Below are positions 1-7,142 of a stretch of DNA of 14,550 nucleotides, in pieces (position 1 is the stretch's first letter; each line of letters starts with the position of its first letter). Position numbers and translations under genes: made by a program. The notes beneath the pieces were generated by a model. That model was not told the DNA's origin and searched no databases. It saw nothing but the letters and a program-made list of their open reading frames with translations. The stretch lies in assembly GCA_964570105.1 (NCBI GenBank), contig CAZMWM010000044.1, forward strand, positions 1 to 14,550. The letters are read 5' to 3'. Origin of the DNA: SIG673 sp964570105. GTDB lineage: Bacteria; Bacillota; Clostridia; Oscillospirales; CAG-272.

Positions 1-3
1 CAC

Positions 4-32
4 ATTATAACACCAAAGGCGAAATTTGTCAA
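4..32 (-). promoter_or_regulatory. Consensus SigA-type promoter reading out of the left edge
   Basis: Read on the minus strand, this is TTGACA, a 17-base spacer and TATAAT, matching both hexamers at 6 of 6 positions. A TG one base upstream of the -10 box makes an extended -10. The transcription start would fall outside the window, so the gene it drives is not visible. It lies downstream of the operon terminator at 174-218, so it probably starts a separate minus-strand unit. Confidence 0.85.
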
Positions 33-173
33 TAGTTTGTGAGATGAAATATTAAAAATTGCTTTGTTACGGTGTATTTATTTTCATAATTTAAGAAAAT
101 GCTTACGCGATGCTCGCGAGCGGAGAAGCTCGACGGTTGGAATTGACTTTGTTGGTGCGGTTGCCTTTGAACG

Positions 174-218
174 AAAAATACCCACGAAGCGGATGCCGCA
201 TCCGTTCCGTGGGTATTT
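174..218 (-). terminator. Rho-independent terminator of the fumarase-beta/ABC-F/GH operon
   Basis: An 11-bp perfect outer stem (176-186 with 208-218) continues into a nearly perfect inner stem (GGATG/CATCC core) closed by a CCG loop. On the minus strand it is followed by a run of five T at 178-174. It lies about 60 bases past the glycoside hydrolase stop. The plus strand has only a short T run after the hairpin, so termination on the minus strand is the likely use. The remaining gene-free bases (33-173 and 219-278) show only AT-rich sequence and a 10-base palindrome. Confidence 0.9.
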
Positions 219-278
219 CATTTGAGTGCGCTTGGAAGCCAAAGTGTTGAGTGAAGTTTTGCTCGGTCTGAGTGGAGA

Positions 279-3239
279 TCAGATGTTTATTCCGAATCTT
301 ACGAATGAGTACAGCGGCTCAAAGGCATCGCATTTCTCGCCTTGCCATTGATTTTCAAAGGAAAAGCTCGTGGGACCTACGCCCATCGGCTCCGCTTGCT
401 TTAAATGATGCGGACCGAGCAGATTTCGGTACGCGTTGCAGAGCGTTAACGTCAGAGTGTTCTCGCCTTCCTTGAGGTGACCTGCCAACTCGAGATATTC
501 TCCGAAAAGGAGTGTTCCCGCAGGGGTGCCGTTTACATTTACTTCAACCGTCGCAAATCTTCCGTTGAGACGGAGAAGGGTGGAGTCTCCGTCTTTGTAC
601 TCAAGCTTCGTTTCGAACGTGAGCTTTCCGCAATAGAAGGGATATCCGTCCGTTACCACGTTGCGTATATCGATATCGTCTTTTTGACGTATCAGGGGAA
701 ATTCACATCCTGCGGTATAGCGCATAGCGACGTCGGTATCGTATCTGAAGCCCTCGGGAGCCGCATCGAGCGCGAAGCTTCCGAAGAGATATGGACACTC
801 TATCTCCGTATCAAATACGAGGCAGTTTCTGAGCGTTTCGGACACGCCGCCGTATAGCACGTAATAGACGTATTCTCGCTGATAATAATCAAGCTTGAGC
901 GTCAGGGTGTTATCGCCCTTGTGTACGATGGATGAGATATCCGTGCAACGGAAGGACGGATCGATACGGGTGTCTTTTCCGATCGTCAGGGGCTGACCGT
1001 TTACGTACAGCTCGAGTGAGTTTGCAGGCTCCGTAACGGCGCACAGTTTTTCCGGTATATCAACTACGCGGAATGGGAATGAGAGCCAAAGCTTCCCTCT
1101 GTATCTTTCTCGCAGAAGGTTGTCTCTTATACGCTCGAGCGGACGCACATCCGTGTAATTGACGCCGTCATAGGATACGGAAGCCCGATCGAGCGTCAGC
1201 ATATTTTCCGGAAGCTTCGTGACCTTGAACGGAGCGTTGAATTTTATGCACTTCCGCTCGACAGGCTCCTCAAAGGGAAGGAGGTCGGGGGCTTCGTATT
1301 CGGTGAGTATGACCGATTCGCTTCCTGCCAATTCGACTATCAACTCGCATCCGTTTTCGGTCTGTCTGCCGTGGAGCGGTGACAGCGCGAGCGTGGATAT
1401 ATCGAGCTTGCCGAACTTTCCGTCGCCCCTTATATTTACTTTGAGCGATCTGAATTCTTTGTTCGAAAGATTTGTCAGGTATATAAGCCTTCCGTATTCG
1501 GTCTGCCTTACCATCATACGCAGATCCCTTGCGGTCACGTTTTCGGTATGCGTTACGACTATAACTTCTTCGTTTCTAAACCTTTCGAATGTGGCGGAGT
1601 CGGATATATCCTCACACGCGCCAAGGAAAGAAAGATCCGCAGGCGAGCCGTCTATACGTGTCGGTATACGTCCGCGGAACGTGTATACCTTGCCGCCGTT
1701 CTTCATAAATTCTTTTATAAACGCGACCGTGCTTCCGTCAAGAGTATCACATGCCGGGATAATTACTTTGCTGTATTCACACAGCCCGACGCGGAGCTTG
1801 CGTCCGTTTACCGAAGCAAGCTGAGCCATCATGGTCTCGTCGCCGAAATGATATGTTATCTGGTTGCCGGAAAGGAGATACGCAAGGTCGCGAAGCTCAT
1901 CGTCAAGCTTACTGACCGAATTTGCGTGATCAATGCGCTTGTATGTCAGCCAAGCGCTGTGTATGGGATGTATCACGAGGGTATCGGCGTATTCTGTGCC
2001 CATCGCAAGCATATATCCGAGGTTGTTGAAATACTCATCGAATGCTCGCAGGTGCTCCTGCCACAGATCGTGCTCCGAATAGTGCGCAGGGTAGTCGCGC
2101 TTTCTTTGACCGCGTATGGAATAGGGATAGAGGTGCTGACACATTATGTTTACGCCGGAGGAATATTGCAGTTCGGCGATATGCTTAAGCTCCGATGGCG
2201 TTACGTCCCAGCCACAGCACGCGAACATCTCGGAAAGTACCTCCTTGCGTCCAAGCTGGGCGCACGCCGAGCCGAGCTGTTTGGTGGGCAGATCGGTCTG
2301 AAGCCCGCGTCCGAGATAATCCATTCCGGGAATATGCTCATACATATACTGCGGCATTATATCTCCGCAACAGAGCATCTGTCCCGACAGGCTCTGCTCT
2401 TCTATAAAATGACCGGTTATCTTAACGCCGTTTGCTTCCGCCCAATCGTATATCTTTTTTGAAAAATTCTCCGTGAATTTTCGATTGGTCATCTTATGAT
2501 AATCGTAGCGGTATTTTTCTGCGCCCACGTAATCATAAAACAGCGCAGGCAGAGCGTCAAGCACGGAGTATCCGTATTCCTCCTCAAACCATTTCTCCAT
2601 ACGCTCGGAAAACGGTGTGGCGCCGCGGTAATATTGCGGCTCGTCCGTGAAAAAACCGGGCATGGCTCCGCCGAAATCATCGCCGAGACGTTTTTGATAT
2701 TCAACGTGAGTTTCCTTTATAAACTTTTCCGTCACGTCATCACGCATAGTGTCGACGTATGACGAGTCTTTTCTTTTGTAGACAGTAAGATACCTGTGGC
2801 AACCGTCGATAGGGGAGAGCGTGATCGAAGGTCGACCGTCCGCGCCGATAGCGTAGACGGCGAGTGCGGCGTCTGGTTCCTCCGGATAAGTCTCGGTAAA
2901 TTTCGGCTCTAAGTACACGGCGTGATTGTCGGGATCATCGAGCAGCTTTCCGCCTGCAAATCCGCTCGGCCAGCCGTTTTCGTCGTACGCCCAAGCTTCC
3001 ATTCCGAGCTTTTTTGCTTCGTCTACACAGGCTTTTATGCAGTCGTACCATTCCTCGGAGAGATATTCTGTCTCAAGTCCGCCTCTTGCGTGCATAAAAA
3101 ATCCGCGCATCTTCATATCGTGCATATTGCGTATCTGGCGCCTAAGCTCTTCGGGACGAAGCTTGTCGTTCCAGCTCCAAAACGGGATGCTGCCGTGTTT
3201 TATAGAGTTTTCGGATACGTCTGAAATAAGCTTGTTCAT
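279..3239 (-). CDS. GH106-like glycoside hydrolase (putative alpha-L-rhamnosidase)
   Basis: The 986-residue product resembles the GH106 alpha-L-rhamnosidase superfamily (Glyco_hydro_106). The N-terminal motif IPFWSWND is at 18-25. It is followed by YDENGWPSG at 85-93, FFTDEP at 196-201, LSEMFACCGW at 335-344, and the segment PYSIRGQRKRDYPAHYS at 372-388. The Glu residues in FFTDEP and LSEMF are the obvious acid/base candidates. The C-terminal half (about 650-980) looks like beta-sandwich domains of the kind found in GH2 and GH106 enzymes. There is no signal peptide, so the enzyme should be cytoplasmic and act on imported oligosaccharides. The ATG has a strong SD (AGGAAAGGAA at 3250-3259) and follows the ABC-F stop by 35 bases; it is the last gene of its operon. 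The substrate is not determined: many relatives with this motif set have no tested activity, so rhamnose is an inference from family. Confidence 0.85.
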   Translation of the reverse strand: MNKLISDVSENSIKHGSIPFWSWNDKLRPEELRRQIRNMHDMKMRGFFMHARGGLETEYLSEEWYDCIKACVDEAKKLGMEAWAYDENGWPSGFAGGKLLDDPDNHAVYLEPKFTETYPEEPDAALAVYAIGADGRPSITLSPIDGCHRYLTVYKRKDSSYVDTMRDDVTEKFIKETHVEYQKRLGDDFGGAMPGFFTDEPQYYRGATPFSERMEKWFEEEYGYSVLDALPALFYDYVGAEKYRYDYHKMTNRKFTENFSKKIYDWAEANGVKITGHFIEEQSLSGQMLCCGDIMPQYMYEHIPGMDYLGRGLQTDLPTKQLGSACAQLGRKEVLSEMFACCGWDVTPSELKHIAELQYSSGVNIMCQHLYPYSIRGQRKRDYPAHYSEHDLWQEHLRAFDEYFNNLGYMLAMGTEYADTLVIHPIHSAWLTYKRIDHANSVSKLDDELRDLAYLLSGNQITYHFGDETMMAQLASVNGRKLRVGLCEYSKVIIPACDTLDGSTVAFIKEFMKNGGKVYTFRGRIPTRIDGSPADLSFLGACEDISDSATFERFRNEEVIVVTHTENVTARDLRMMVRQTEYGRLIYLTNLSNKEFRSLKVNIRGDGKFGKLDISTLALSPLHGRQTENGCELIVELAGSESVILTEYEAPDLLPFEEPVERKCIKFNAPFKVTKLPENMLTLDRASVSYDGVNYTDVRPLERIRDNLLRERYRGKLWLSFPFRVVDIPEKLCAVTEPANSLELYVNGQPLTIGKDTRIDPSFRCTDISSIVHKGDNTLTLKLDYYQREYVYYVLYGGVSETLRNCLVFDTEIECPYLFGSFALDAAPEGFRYDTDVAMRYTAGCEFPLIRQKDDIDIRNVVTDGYPFYCGKLTFETKLEYKDGDSTLLRLNGRFATVEVNVNGTPAGTLLFGEYLELAGHLKEGENTLTLTLCNAYRNLLGPHHLKQAEPMGVGPTSFSFENQWQGEKCDAFEPLYSFVRFGINI

Positions 3240-3274
3240 CGTGATCGCTTCCTTTCCTGATATGATATTTTCAA

Positions 3275-4873
3275 TTATACGTTTTCTCTTTGTGCCTTCA
3301 TCGCTACGAAATCATCGTAACTTCCGAGAAAGTCGGTCATACCGTCTTGGCGGATCTCTATTATACGGTTGGCGACGGTATTGACTATCTCGTAATCGTG
3401 CGAGGTGAAGAGCACCACGCTCTTATAATCCGAAAGCGCATTATTTACAGCGGTTATGGACTCAAGGTCAAGATGGTCTGTCGGTTGATCGAGCAACAAC
3501 ACGTTTGCGCCGTTTAGCATCATCCTTGAGAACATACAGCGCACCTTTTCTCCGCCGGAGAGCACGTTGACCGGCTTGTATACGCTGTCTCCTGAAAACA
3601 GCATCCTGCCGAGAAAGCCGCGGAGATAAGCCTCGGTCTGATCCTTTGAATATCCGCGCATCCAGTCTACGATGGTCTCTGTGTGACCGTTAAAAAACGC
3701 GGAGTTGTCGTGCGGAAAATACGATGTGGTGGTGCTTATGCCCCATTTGAAGGTGCCGCTGTCGGCTTCATCCTGCTCCATTATTATATTCAGCAGAGAA
3801 GTGATCGCCATCTCGTTTCCTACGAACGCGATCTTATCCTCGCGGTTTACCGTGAAGGATATATTTTCAAACAGAGTTATTCCGTCCTTGGTCTTTTTCA
3901 GATCCTTTACCGTGAGCACATCTTTGCCGAGCTGGCGGTCGATGTCAAAGCCTATGAAGGGATACCGTCTGCTTGATGCCGGAAGCTCTTCCACCGTGAG
4001 TTTATCAAGAAGCTTGCGACGCGAGGTGGCTTGACGTGATTTCGATCTGTTTGCCGAAAAGCGCGATATAAAGCTTTGAAGCTCTTTTATCTTTTCTTCG
4101 TTCTTTTTATTTTGTTGCTTTATCATACGTTGGATAAGTTGGCTGGATTCGTACCAGAATTCGTAATTACCGACGTACATCTTTATTCCGCTGTAGTCTA
4201 TATCCACGATATTCGTGCAGATATCGTTAAGAAAGTGTCTGTCGTGCGATATAACGAGGACCGTGCCGAAATAATCAGCAAGGAAATCCTCGAGCCAAGC
4301 GGTCGCATTAAGATCGAGACCGTTCGTAGGCTCGTCAAGAAGTATTATATCCGGTGATCCGAAGAGTGCTTGAGCGAGCAATACCTTGACTTTTTCACTC
4401 TCTTTCAGGGACGACATCATGGTGTAAAGGATATCGGCGTCCATACCAAGTCCCGTTATGAGCTTGGATGCGTCGGAGTCGGCATCCCAACCGTTCATTT
4501 CCGCAAATTCCGCTTCAAGCTCCGAAGCGCGTATACCGTCCTCTTCGGAAAAATCCTCTTTTGCGTACAGTTCGTCCTTTTCCTTCATTATCTCATAAAG
4601 GCGTTTGTTTCCCATTATCACGGTATCGAGTACCGTAAAGCCGTCAAAGGCAAAGTGATCTTGTCTGAGTACGGACATTCTTACGGTCTCGGGGATCTCC
4701 ACGCTTCCGGTCGCAGGCTCCAGTTCGCCGCATAAGAGCTTGAAGAATGTGGATTTTCCAGCACCGTTCGCTCCGATGATGCCGTAGCAGTTACCGGGTG
4801 TAAATTTGAGATCTACGTTCTTGAAGAGCATCTGTCCGCCGAAGTGGAAGCTCAGGTTATTAACAGTTATCAT
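3275..4873 (-). CDS. ABC-F family ATPase, YbiT/YkpA-like, with one degenerate ATP site
   Basis: The 532-residue protein has two ATP-binding cassettes and no membrane domain, which is the ABC-F layout; such soluble proteins act on ribosomes. Cassette 1 has Walker A GANGAGKS (34-41), Walker B LLDEP (D180, E181) and switch H210, but its signature LSGGQ is replaced by LKESE (156-160). A charged linker (about 240-300) separates the cassettes. Cassette 2 has a clean LSGGE (438-442) and H492. However, its P-loop is GNEMAITS (352-359), without the GK pair, and its Walker B is LLLDQ with Gln463 where the catalytic Glu should be. ATP sites form between one cassette's Walker motifs and the other's signature, so one site is fully consensus and the other is lost at three motifs. 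The ATG has an AAAGG SD 11 bases upstream. Its neighbours do not suggest antibiotic resistance; a translation-factor role is inferred from the family. Confidence 0.93.
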   Translation of the reverse strand: MITVNNLSFHFGGQMLFKNVDLKFTPGNCYGIIGANGAGKSTFFKLLCGELEPATGSVEIPETVRMSVLRQDHFAFDGFTVLDTVIMGNKRLYEIMKEKDELYAKEDFSEEDGIRASELEAEFAEMNGWDADSDASKLITGLGMDADILYTMMSSLKESEKVKVLLAQALFGSPDIILLDEPTNGLDLNATAWLEDFLADYFGTVLVISHDRHFLNDICTNIVDIDYSGIKMYVGNYEFWYESSQLIQRMIKQQNKKNEEKIKELQSFISRFSANRSKSRQATSRRKLLDKLTVEELPASSRRYPFIGFDIDRQLGKDVLTVKDLKKTKDGITLFENISFTVNREDKIAFVGNEMAITSLLNIIMEQDEADSGTFKWGISTTTSYFPHDNSAFFNGHTETIVDWMRGYSKDQTEAYLRGFLGRMLFSGDSVYKPVNVLSGGEKVRCMFSRMMLNGANVLLLDQPTDHLDLESITAVNNALSDYKSVVLFTSHDYEIVNTVANRIIEIRQDGMTDFLGSYDDFVAMKAQRENV

Positions 4874-4881
4874 TCGGGTGA
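4874..4881 (-). promoter_or_regulatory. TCACCCGA motif abutting the ABC-F start codon
   Basis: On the minus strand TCACCCGA lies directly before the ATG at 4873, between the SD and the start. It is one of four copies in the window (also 11927-11934, 12010-12017 and 14092-14099). The function is unknown. Confidence 0.35.
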
Positions 4882-4909
4882 TATCCTTTCATTCGTAATA
4901 CTGTAGGTG

Positions 4910-5431
4910 TTAAAATACCGTATTGCCTTCGGTGTCTATACCGACGATCAAAGGCAGATCGTTGAATATCATTTTTTTGACCGATTCGCAACCAAGCTCG
5001 GGAAATGCTACGGTCTCGACCGAGCTGATGCTTTGTGCGGTGATAGCACCGGCACCGCCGATGGCGCAAAGATAGAGCGCGCCGTTTTCGGCTATCGCTC
5101 TGCGCACGTTTTCGCTTCTTCCGCCTTTTCCTACCGTGGCGGAAAGACCGAGAGACAGAAGTCTCGGTGTGAATATATCCATCCGTGAGGACGTAGTGGG
5201 ACCGCAGGAGCCTATTGCCATTCCCGGTCTTGCCGGAGTGGGACCGCAGTAATATATCACGGAATTGCGCACATCTATCGGCAACGGCTTGCCGTCGTCC
5301 AATAATTGCATAAATCTTTTATGAGCCGCGTCGCGTGCGGAATATACGACGCCCGAGAGATAGATGCTGTCCCCGGCTTTCAGGGTGGCTGCCCACGCTC
5401 TTATATCGGACGTATCGTAACGCATTGACAA
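4910..5431 (-). CDS. Class I fumarase / L-tartrate dehydratase-type beta subunit
   Basis: The 173-residue product matches the Fumerase_C family (beta subunit, equivalent to the C-terminal part of FumA or to TtdB). Visible hallmarks are SARDAAHKR (31-39), GPTPARPGMAIGSCGPTTSS (63-82) with RMD following, and VGKGG (100-104). In two-subunit enzymes the alpha chain carries the [4Fe-4S] cluster and this chain completes the active site, so it should need a partner. No alpha gene is in the window: a promoter lies immediately upstream and an ABC-F gene 36 bases downstream. An open frame extends to 5485, but its upstream part overlaps the promoter at 5464-5492. TTG at 5431 sits 10 bases after AAGGAAGG and is the preferred start; ATG at 5425 is possible but 16 bases away. 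Fumarate versus tartrate specificity cannot be told from this chain. Confidence 0.9.
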   Translation of the reverse strand: MSMRYDTSDIRAWAATLKAGDSIYLSGVVYSARDAAHKRFMQLLDDGKPLPIDVRNSVIYYCGPTPARPGMAIGSCGPTTSSRMDIFTPRLLSLGLSATVGKGGRSENVRRAIAENGALYLCAIGGAGAITAQSISSVETVAFPELGCESVKKMIFNDLPLIVGIDTEGNTVF

Positions 5432-5463
5432 TACGATAACACCTTCCTTATCTGTTTTAATAA

Positions 5464-5492
5464 AGTATACCATATATCTGCGCAAAAATCAA
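5464..5492 (-). promoter_or_regulatory. Promoter of the fumarase-beta/ABC-F/GH operon
   Basis: The minus strand reads TTGATT, 17 bases, TATACT, with a TGG extended -10. The expected start near 5457 gives a leader of about 26 bases before the TTG start. Its position inside the longer open frame rules out the 5485 start. Confidence 0.8.
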
Positions 5493-5557
5493 CCCATTTT
5501 ATCTAAAAAACATTGAAAATCAAGTAATGAGCGGTGCGGATGCAAATTCAACGATAA

Positions 5558-5572
5558 TAAACAAATTGTTTA
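5558..5572. promoter_or_regulatory. Candidate operator palindrome between divergent promoters
   Basis: TAAACAAATTGTTTA is a perfect 7-bp inverted repeat around a single central base. It lies 10 bases upstream of the -35 box of the lipoprotein promoter and 65 bases upstream of that of the fumarase-beta promoter. It is nested almost concentrically inside a second inverted repeat, AATTCAA (5545-5551) with TTGAATT (5583-5589), whose right arm covers the lipoprotein -35 box. The layout suits a repressor site. No regulator gene is present and the site matches no operator I recognise. Confidence 0.4.
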
Positions 5573-5582
5573 CGTCTCGCGC

Positions 5583-5611
5583 TTGAATTGTGAAAAGAAA
5601 TATGGTAGAAT
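5583..5611 (+). promoter_or_regulatory. Promoter of the lipoprotein-metF-metH unit
   Basis: TTGAAT, a 17-base spacer and TAGAAT, with a TGG extended -10. The expected start near 5618 gives a leader of about 44 bases. A GTG at 5590 lies inside the spacer and cannot be the start of translation of this transcript. Confidence 0.75.
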
Positions 5612-5661
5612 ACACGGGTATTTGTGATATGCGCGAAGCGCGGAAAGGAAACTCGGTTATC

Positions 5662-6072
5662 TTGACCTTGAAACGTTTGAGTGTTTTTTGGCTCGCTGTC
5701 TGCCTTTGCCTTGTTTGTGCTTTTTCTTCATGCGGAGACGATTTGTGTGAGGTCGGATACGAGCTTTCCGATGATAAGATGAGTGCGGTATTTACCGCTG
5801 TGGCAAGCGCAAGCAAGTATTCTGTATGGACATTTTATATAGAAGGAGACGGCGTGGTCGGCGGTGAGACGTTGAGCGTCGAGTCGACTATCACTCGGAG
5901 CGTCTCAAAAAGAAGGATCACCGCGATAGCTCCCGGAGAGGTCTATGTGGCGTTCTATATCCACTCCGCCTCGGCGGAATATACCCGTGTTTTCGGGTTT
6001 AATGTTAGTGTTGACTCAAGGCTTCAATTAACGGTCTCGGAATACGTTTCCGAGGCTGACGAAGTAATTTAA
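5662..6072 (+). CDS. Small predicted lipoprotein, Ig-like/chagasin-like fold possible
   Basis: The 136-residue product begins TLKRLS, followed by a hydrophobic stretch (residues 8-21) and a lipobox-like FSSC with Cys24. It should therefore be lipid-anchored on the outer face of the membrane. TTG at 5662 is chosen because it follows GGAAAGGAA (5642-5650) by 11 bases and gives a normal signal peptide; an open frame from 5590 would start inside the promoter. The mature part (25-136) is beta-rich. YSVWTFYIEGDGVV (53-66), then AIAPGEVYVAFYI (88-100), then VFGFNVSVD (110-118) resemble the strand layout of chagasin-type (I42) inhibitors or bacterial Ig domains. The I42 NPTTG loop is absent, so this is only a fold guess. 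I do not recognise the family. It lies 109 bases upstream of metF on the same strand, with a weak hairpin between. Confidence 0.75.
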   Translation: MTLKRLSVFWLAVCLCLVCAFSSCGDDLCEVGYELSDDKMSAVFTAVASASKYSVWTFYIEGDGVVGGETLSVESTITRSVSKRRITAIAPGEVYVAFYIHSASAEYTRVFGFNVSVDSRLQLTVSEYVSEADEVI

Positions 6073-6083
6073 AAAGCTTATTT

Positions 6084-6108
6084 TCGCGTCCGTTTGTGAC
6101 GCGATTTT
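6084..6108 (+). terminator. Weak terminator or attenuator hairpin before metF
   Basis: A 7-bp stem (TCGCGTC with GACGCGA), a 7-base loop and four T follow the lipoprotein stop by 11 bases. The stem is short and the T run poor, so partial termination is more likely than a full stop. No convincing promoter lies between it and metF, which suggests that metF relies on read-through or on a promoter I cannot see. No SAM riboswitch or T-box signature was recognised in 6073-6181. Confidence 0.45.
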
Positions 6109-6181
6109 ACTTGTTGGAGATAATGTTATTTTATTTGGTTTTGCTTGAAATTTTGTGGAACGAAAGAGGGTGTCGTTCATA

Positions 6182-7051
6182 ATGAAAAGGATATCTGAGA
6201 TATTGAACAGTGGCAAGGTCACGGTCTCTGTGGAGGTATTTCCGCCCAAAAGAGAGGACGAGCTTGTGAACTACCGTAAGCTCGTGACCGATGTGGCGGC
6301 GCTGAGACCGGCTTTTATGAGCGTTACATACGGTGCTTCCGGAGGGACGAGTGAATACACTGCGGAGCTTGCAAGGCAGATACAGGATAAGGGCGGGATA
6401 CCTGCGCTTGCTCATCTTACCTGCGCGTCGTCCTTGCCGGAAAAGGTGAGATCGTCGCTTGATAAGCTGAAGGAATACGGAATAAGCAATGTCCTTGCAC
6501 TGCGCGGCGATATACCGGAGGGTGGAAGCATTTCCGAGGGATGCTTTAAGCACGCAAGCGAGCTTACGCGTGAGATAAAACGTTGCGGTGATTTCTGTGT
6601 CGGTGGTGCTTGCTATCCGGAAGGACACCCCGAGTCCGAAAATCTGACGTCCGACATCGAGAGTCTCAAATACAAAATAGATGCAGGATGTGAGTTTTTG
6701 ACGAGTCAGATGTTTTTCGATAACCAGATATTCTACAGCTATCTTATGAAGCTCGCGCGTGCCGGGATAAATGTACCTGTCGTGGCGGGAATAATGCCGG
6801 TCACCAATGCCAAGCAGATAAAGCGTATCTGCGGTCTTTCGGGGACTGTGCTTCCGCAACGCTTTCGCGCACTCGTTGACCGTTTCGGCGCTCAGCCGGA
6901 GGCTATGAAGCAAGCGGGGATAGCATACGCTACGGATCAGATAATAGACCTGATAGCCAACGGCGTGGAGCATATACATATCTACTCTATGAACAAGCCG
7001 GATGTTGCAGGGAAGATAATGGATAATCTATCGGTCATAATCGATGGATGA
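6182..7051 (+). CDS. metF: 5,10-methylenetetrahydrofolate reductase
   Basis: MetF reduces methylene-tetrahydrofolate to 5-methyl-tetrahydrofolate using FAD, supplying the methyl donor for MetH just downstream. The 289-residue length is normal for the single-domain bacterial enzyme. Visible family marks are VSVEVFPPK with the expected catalytic Glu18, SVTYGA (47-52), LALRGDIP (105-112) with Asp110, and the CYPEGHPE segment. ATG at 6182 is preferred over GTG at 6155 because GAGGG lies 11 bases upstream and the family normally starts a few residues before this SVEVFPPK region. The gene ends at TGA 7049-7051. An overlapping 32-codon frame starts at 7044 and leads into metH. Confidence 0.96.
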   Translation: MKRISEILNSGKVTVSVEVFPPKREDELVNYRKLVTDVAALRPAFMSVTYGASGGTSEYTAELARQIQDKGGIPALAHLTCASSLPEKVRSSLDKLKEYGISNVLALRGDIPEGGSISEGCFKHASELTREIKRCGDFCVGGACYPEGHPESENLTSDIESLKYKIDAGCEFLTSQMFFDNQIFYSYLMKLARAGINVPVVAGIMPVTNAKQIKRICGLSGTVLPQRFRALVDRFGAQPEAMKQAGIAYATDQIIDLIANGVEHIHIYSMNKPDVAGKIMDNLSVIIDG

Positions 7052-7142
7052 CGTACCCAGAAGAGTTGTTTTACCGTTAAAAAATTCGAGAAAGGAAGCA
7101 TTTGCTGTGAGTGAGAGTCACGGCAGACGTAGGCTGTTATGA
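7044..7142 (+). CDS. Possible 32-residue small ORF bridging metF and metH
   Basis: An ATG at 7044 overlaps the metF stop (ATGGATGA). The frame stays open for 32 codons and its TGA overlaps the metH ATG (ATGA at 7139-7142), so it fills the gap exactly. The peptide begins MDDVPRRVVLPLKNSRKEAF and is basic. Inside it, GAAAGGAAG (7090-7098) precedes an in-frame GTG at 7107 by 8 bases, allowing an 11-codon version. metH itself has only a weak SD and an in-frame TAG at 7130, so this frame could couple metH translation. I recognise no family; its start only faintly recalls separate MetH activation proteins. It may be chance. Confidence 0.35.
   Translation: MDDVPRRVVLPLKNSRKEAFAVSESHGRRRLL

Noticed and set aside
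112..121. Ten-base palindrome GCTCGCGAGC in the left intergenic region
   Set aside because: It is isolated, with no T run or linked motif, and palindromes of this size are expected occasionally.
1548..2462. A 304-codon plus-strand open frame opposite the glycoside hydrolase gene
   Set aside because: It lies wholly antisense to a gene with clear family motifs, has no recognisable domain, and is one of several such shadows (also 477-857 and 1219-1824).
6073..6181. A SAM riboswitch or T-box leader for metF-metH
   Set aside because: Only about 110 bases are available, with one short hairpin and none of the conserved SAM-I or T-box strings I would expect.
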